Assembly: GCF_963662255.1 (NCBI RefSeq)
Contig: NW_026912190.1
Location: 1-64,000 of the forward strand
Origin: Cinclus cinclus
Lineage: Eukaryota > Chordata > Aves > Passeriformes > Cinclidae
Length of the DNA stretch: 64,000 bases
Direction: 5' to 3'
This document shows, in pieces, positions 62,101-64,000 of this stretch. The translations under genes were made by a program, and so were the position numbers. Position 1 is the stretch's first letter. Every line of letters begins with the position of its first letter. Under the pieces are notes generated by a model that saw only the letters and a program-made list of their open reading frames with translations, was not told the DNA's origin and did not search any database.

Positions 62101-64000
62101 AGTGCCTCCTTTCAAAGCCAACTTGCCTAACTAGCCTGCAGCCCATTCTGGGCTTTTGCCTACAAAAATTCCATAAGGACGAGGATTTCTCCCAGACCAA
62201 AGCTGCCCCCTCCTCCAAACCTAGCTGCCATCGGAAGCCCAAACGTGCCCTACAAAATGACATCTGCCAAGTGGGCTCTTGAGTTTGGCTTCTTGGGTGG
62301 AAGTGCCTCCTTTCAAAGCCAACTTGCCTGCGGCCCGTCCTGGGCTTTTGCCTACAAAAATTCCAGAAGGACGAGGATTTCTCCCAGACCAAAGCTGCCC
62401 CCTCCTCCAAACCTGGCTGCCATCGGAGGCCCAAACGCGCCCTACAAAATGACATCTGCCAAGTGGGCTCTTGAGTTTGGCTTCTTGCGGAAAAGTGCCT
62501 CCTTTCAAAGCCAACTTGCCTAACAAGCCTGCGGCCCATTCTGGGCTTTTACCTACAAAAATTCCATAAGGACGAGGATTTCTCCCAGAACAAAGCTGCC
62601 CCCTCCTCCAAACCTGGCTGCCATCGGAGGCCCAAACGCGCCCTACAAAATGACATCTGCCAAGTGGGCTCTTGAGTTTGGCTTCTTGGGGGAAAGTGCC
62701 TCCTTTCAAAGCCAACTTGCCTGCGTCCCGTCCTGGGCTTTTGCCTACAAAAATTCCATAAGAACGAGGATTTCTCACAGACCAAAGCTGCCCCCTCCTC
62801 CAAACCTGGCTGCCATCGGAGGCCCAAACGCGCCCTAGAAAATGACATCTGCATTGTGGGTTCTTGAGTTTGGCTTCTTGGGGAAAAGTGCCTCCTTTCG
62901 GAGCCAACTTGCCTAACTTGCCTGCGGCCCATGCAGGGCTTTTGCCTACAAAAATTCCAGAAGGACGAGGATTTCTCCCAGACCAAAGCTGCCCCCTCCT
63001 CCAAACCTGGCTGCCATCGGAGGCCCAAACGCGCCCTACAAAATGACATCTGCCAAGTGGGCTCTTGAGTTTGGCTTCTTGGGTAATAGTGCCTCCTTTC
63101 AAAGCCAACTTGCCTAACTAGCCTGCAGCCCACTCTGGGCTTTTGCCTACAAAAATTCCAGAAGGACAAGGATTTCTCCCAGACCAAAGCTGCCCCCTCC
63201 TCCAAACCTGGCTGCCATCGGAGGCCCAAACGCGCCCTACAAAATGACATCTGCCAAGTGGGCTCTTGAGTTTGGCTTCTTGGGGAAAAGTGACTCCTTT
63301 CAAAACCAACTTGCCTGCGTCCCGTCCCGGACGTTTGCTACAAAAATTCCATAAGGACGAGGATTCCTCCCAGACCAAAGCTGCCCCCTCCGCCAAACCT
63401 GGCTGCCATCGGAGGCCCAAACGCGCCCTACAAAATGACATCTGCCAAGCGGGCTCTTGAGTTTGGCTTCTTGGGGAAAATTGCCTCCTTTCGGAGTCAA
63501 CTTGCCGGCGGCCCATGCAGGGCTTTTGCCTCCAAAAATTCCATAAGGACGAGGATTTCTCCCAGACCAAAGCTGCCCCCTCCTCCAAACCTGGCTGCCA
63601 TCGGAGGCCCAAACGCACCCCACAAAATGACATCTGCATTGAGGGTTCTGGAGTTTGGCTTCTTGGGGAAAAGTGCCTCCTTTCGGAGCCAACTTGCCTA
63701 ACTTGCCTGCGGCCCGTGCTGGGCTTTTGCCTACAAAAATTCCATAAGGACGAGGATTTCTCCCAGACCAAAGCTGCCCCCTCCTCCAAACCTGGCTGCC
63801 ATCGGAGGCCCAAACGCGCCCCACAAAATGACACCTGCATTGAGGGTTCTTGAGTTTGGCTTCCTGGGGAAAATTGCCTCCTTTCAAAACCAACTTGCCT
63901 GTGTCCCGTCCCGGGCTTTTGCTACAAAAATTCCATAAGGACGAGGATTCCTCCCAGACCAAAGCTGCCCCCTCCTCCAAACCTGGCTGCCATCGGAGGC
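56117..64000. repeat. Array segment: 8204-bp spaced repeat and window end
   Basis: Monomers start at 56117, 56309, 56501, 56693, 56885, 57086, 57278, 57479, 57671, 57863, 58055, 58247, 58448, 58649, 58850, 59042, 59243, 59444, 59635, 59827, 60028, 60220, 60412, 60602, 60794, 60986, 61178, 61379, 61580, 61771, 61963, 62164, 62356, 62557, 62749, 62950, 63151, 63342, 63534, 63735 and 63926 (cut by the window edge). It matches 47913-52560 at 8204 bp, with a stretch at 8396 bp where one monomer was gained and another lost. 60850-61357 matches 34257-34764, and 62749-63150 matches 35371-35772 (offset 27378 bp). Confidence 0.83.
60412..60601 (+). repeat. 190-bp monomer with shortened A-run at its 3' boundary
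   Basis: This S-class unit ends at the word GCTACAAAATTCC (60599-60611), with four A's instead of five. It is the only shortened copy of this A-run in the window. The homologous unit 8.2 kb upstream (ending near 52398) has five A's, so the loss happened after those blocks separated. Confidence 0.85.

Larger units (their letters stand above)
1..64000. repeat. Satellite DNA array, 192/201-bp monomers, single orientation
   Basis: The window is built only of head-to-tail copies of one unit; every A-run landmark (ACAAAAATTCC or a one-base variant) is followed by the next after 179-201 bp. I counted 327 complete units: 150 of 192 bp, 128 of 201, 40 of 191, five of 200, three of 190 and one of 179. 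No inversion, transposon or unique sequence interrupts them, and both window edges lie inside the array. Neighbouring monomers differ at a limited set of diagnostic sites whose combinations recur in order, so the array has higher-order structure. Such arrays are typical of centromeres, pericentromeres or heterochromatic blocks in eukaryotes; which of these applies cannot be told from sequence alone. No coding gene is supported anywhere in the window. Confidence 0.98.

Noticed and set aside
1..64000. CRISPR array
   Set aside because: Repeats are 191-201 bp, contiguous and without unique spacers; no cas genes are present.
1..64000. CENP-B box
   Set aside because: I looked for TTCG, four bases, A, two bases, CGGG on both strands. 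The TTTCGGAGTCAACTTG word has the TTCG but not the A and CGGG at the required spacing. Words with CGAA (GGCCGAAAC, TTTCGAAGCC) also fail. A full pattern scan was not possible here.
1..64000. Repeat-protein gene with a 64-residue repeat
   Set aside because: A real repeat gene would show one favoured frame, few frameshifts and a start and end. Here 40 units of 191 bp, five of 200, three of 190 and one of 179 break every frame, and the array runs past both window edges.
1..64000. Firm species assignment to a bird (about 190-bp satellites of parrots, zebra finch 191-bp satellite)
   Set aside because: Only the unit length resembles these families. I could not compare sequences and do not recall them well enough to claim homology.

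Overview
The whole 64 kb window is one uninterrupted satellite DNA array. A unit of about 192 bp is repeated head to tail in a single orientation from the first base to the last. I see no gene, RNA gene, transposon, CRISPR array, promoter or unique-sequence island. Using the A-run of the word ACAAAAATTCC as the start of each unit, I counted 327 complete monomers between 9 and 63925, plus partial units at both ends. They fall into discrete lengths: 192 bp (150 units), 201 bp (128), 191 bp (40), 200 bp (5), 190 bp (3) and 179 bp (1). The mean is about 195.5 bp. The counts come from reading the sequence by eye, and the length sums close exactly.

Organism: a tandem array of this size and unit length, with no other sequence, points to a eukaryotic centromeric, pericentromeric or other heterochromatic block. 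The consensus is about 55% GC. Many diagnostic variants are CpG to TpG or CpA changes, which suggests a CpG-methylating genome such as a vertebrate. Bird satellites of about 190 bp are known (parrot 190-bp repeats, the zebra finch 191-bp satellite), but that is a resemblance in length only. I cannot name the species or chromosome.

Layout: monomer variants occur in recurring orders, giving nested higher-order repeats (HORs). 1-2041 is a mixed block that includes a monomer with a 13-bp deletion. 2042-6125 holds two copies of an 11-monomer unit (2147 bp spacing). 6126-8769 is repeated 8579 bp downstream around 14705-17822, and its first part also matches 1040-2515. 8770-10816 holds a five-monomer unit (967 bp) twice without visible differences. 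10817-31082 is a mosaic with repeats at offsets of 2338, 2356, 2941 and 5295 bp. 31083-49871 holds two tandem copies of a 48-monomer, 9382-bp unit with only four base differences between them, the clearest recent event in the window. 49872-64000 is a mosaic related to the 9382-bp unit at 8204 bp spacing and to 26.6-28.7 kb at 27205 bp spacing.

Long open frames occur on both strands because 192 and 201 are multiples of three. They are by-products of the repeat and not genes. Function, if any, would be structural (centromere or heterochromatin). No canonical CENP-B box was found, although short hairpin-forming dyads recur in most monomers.
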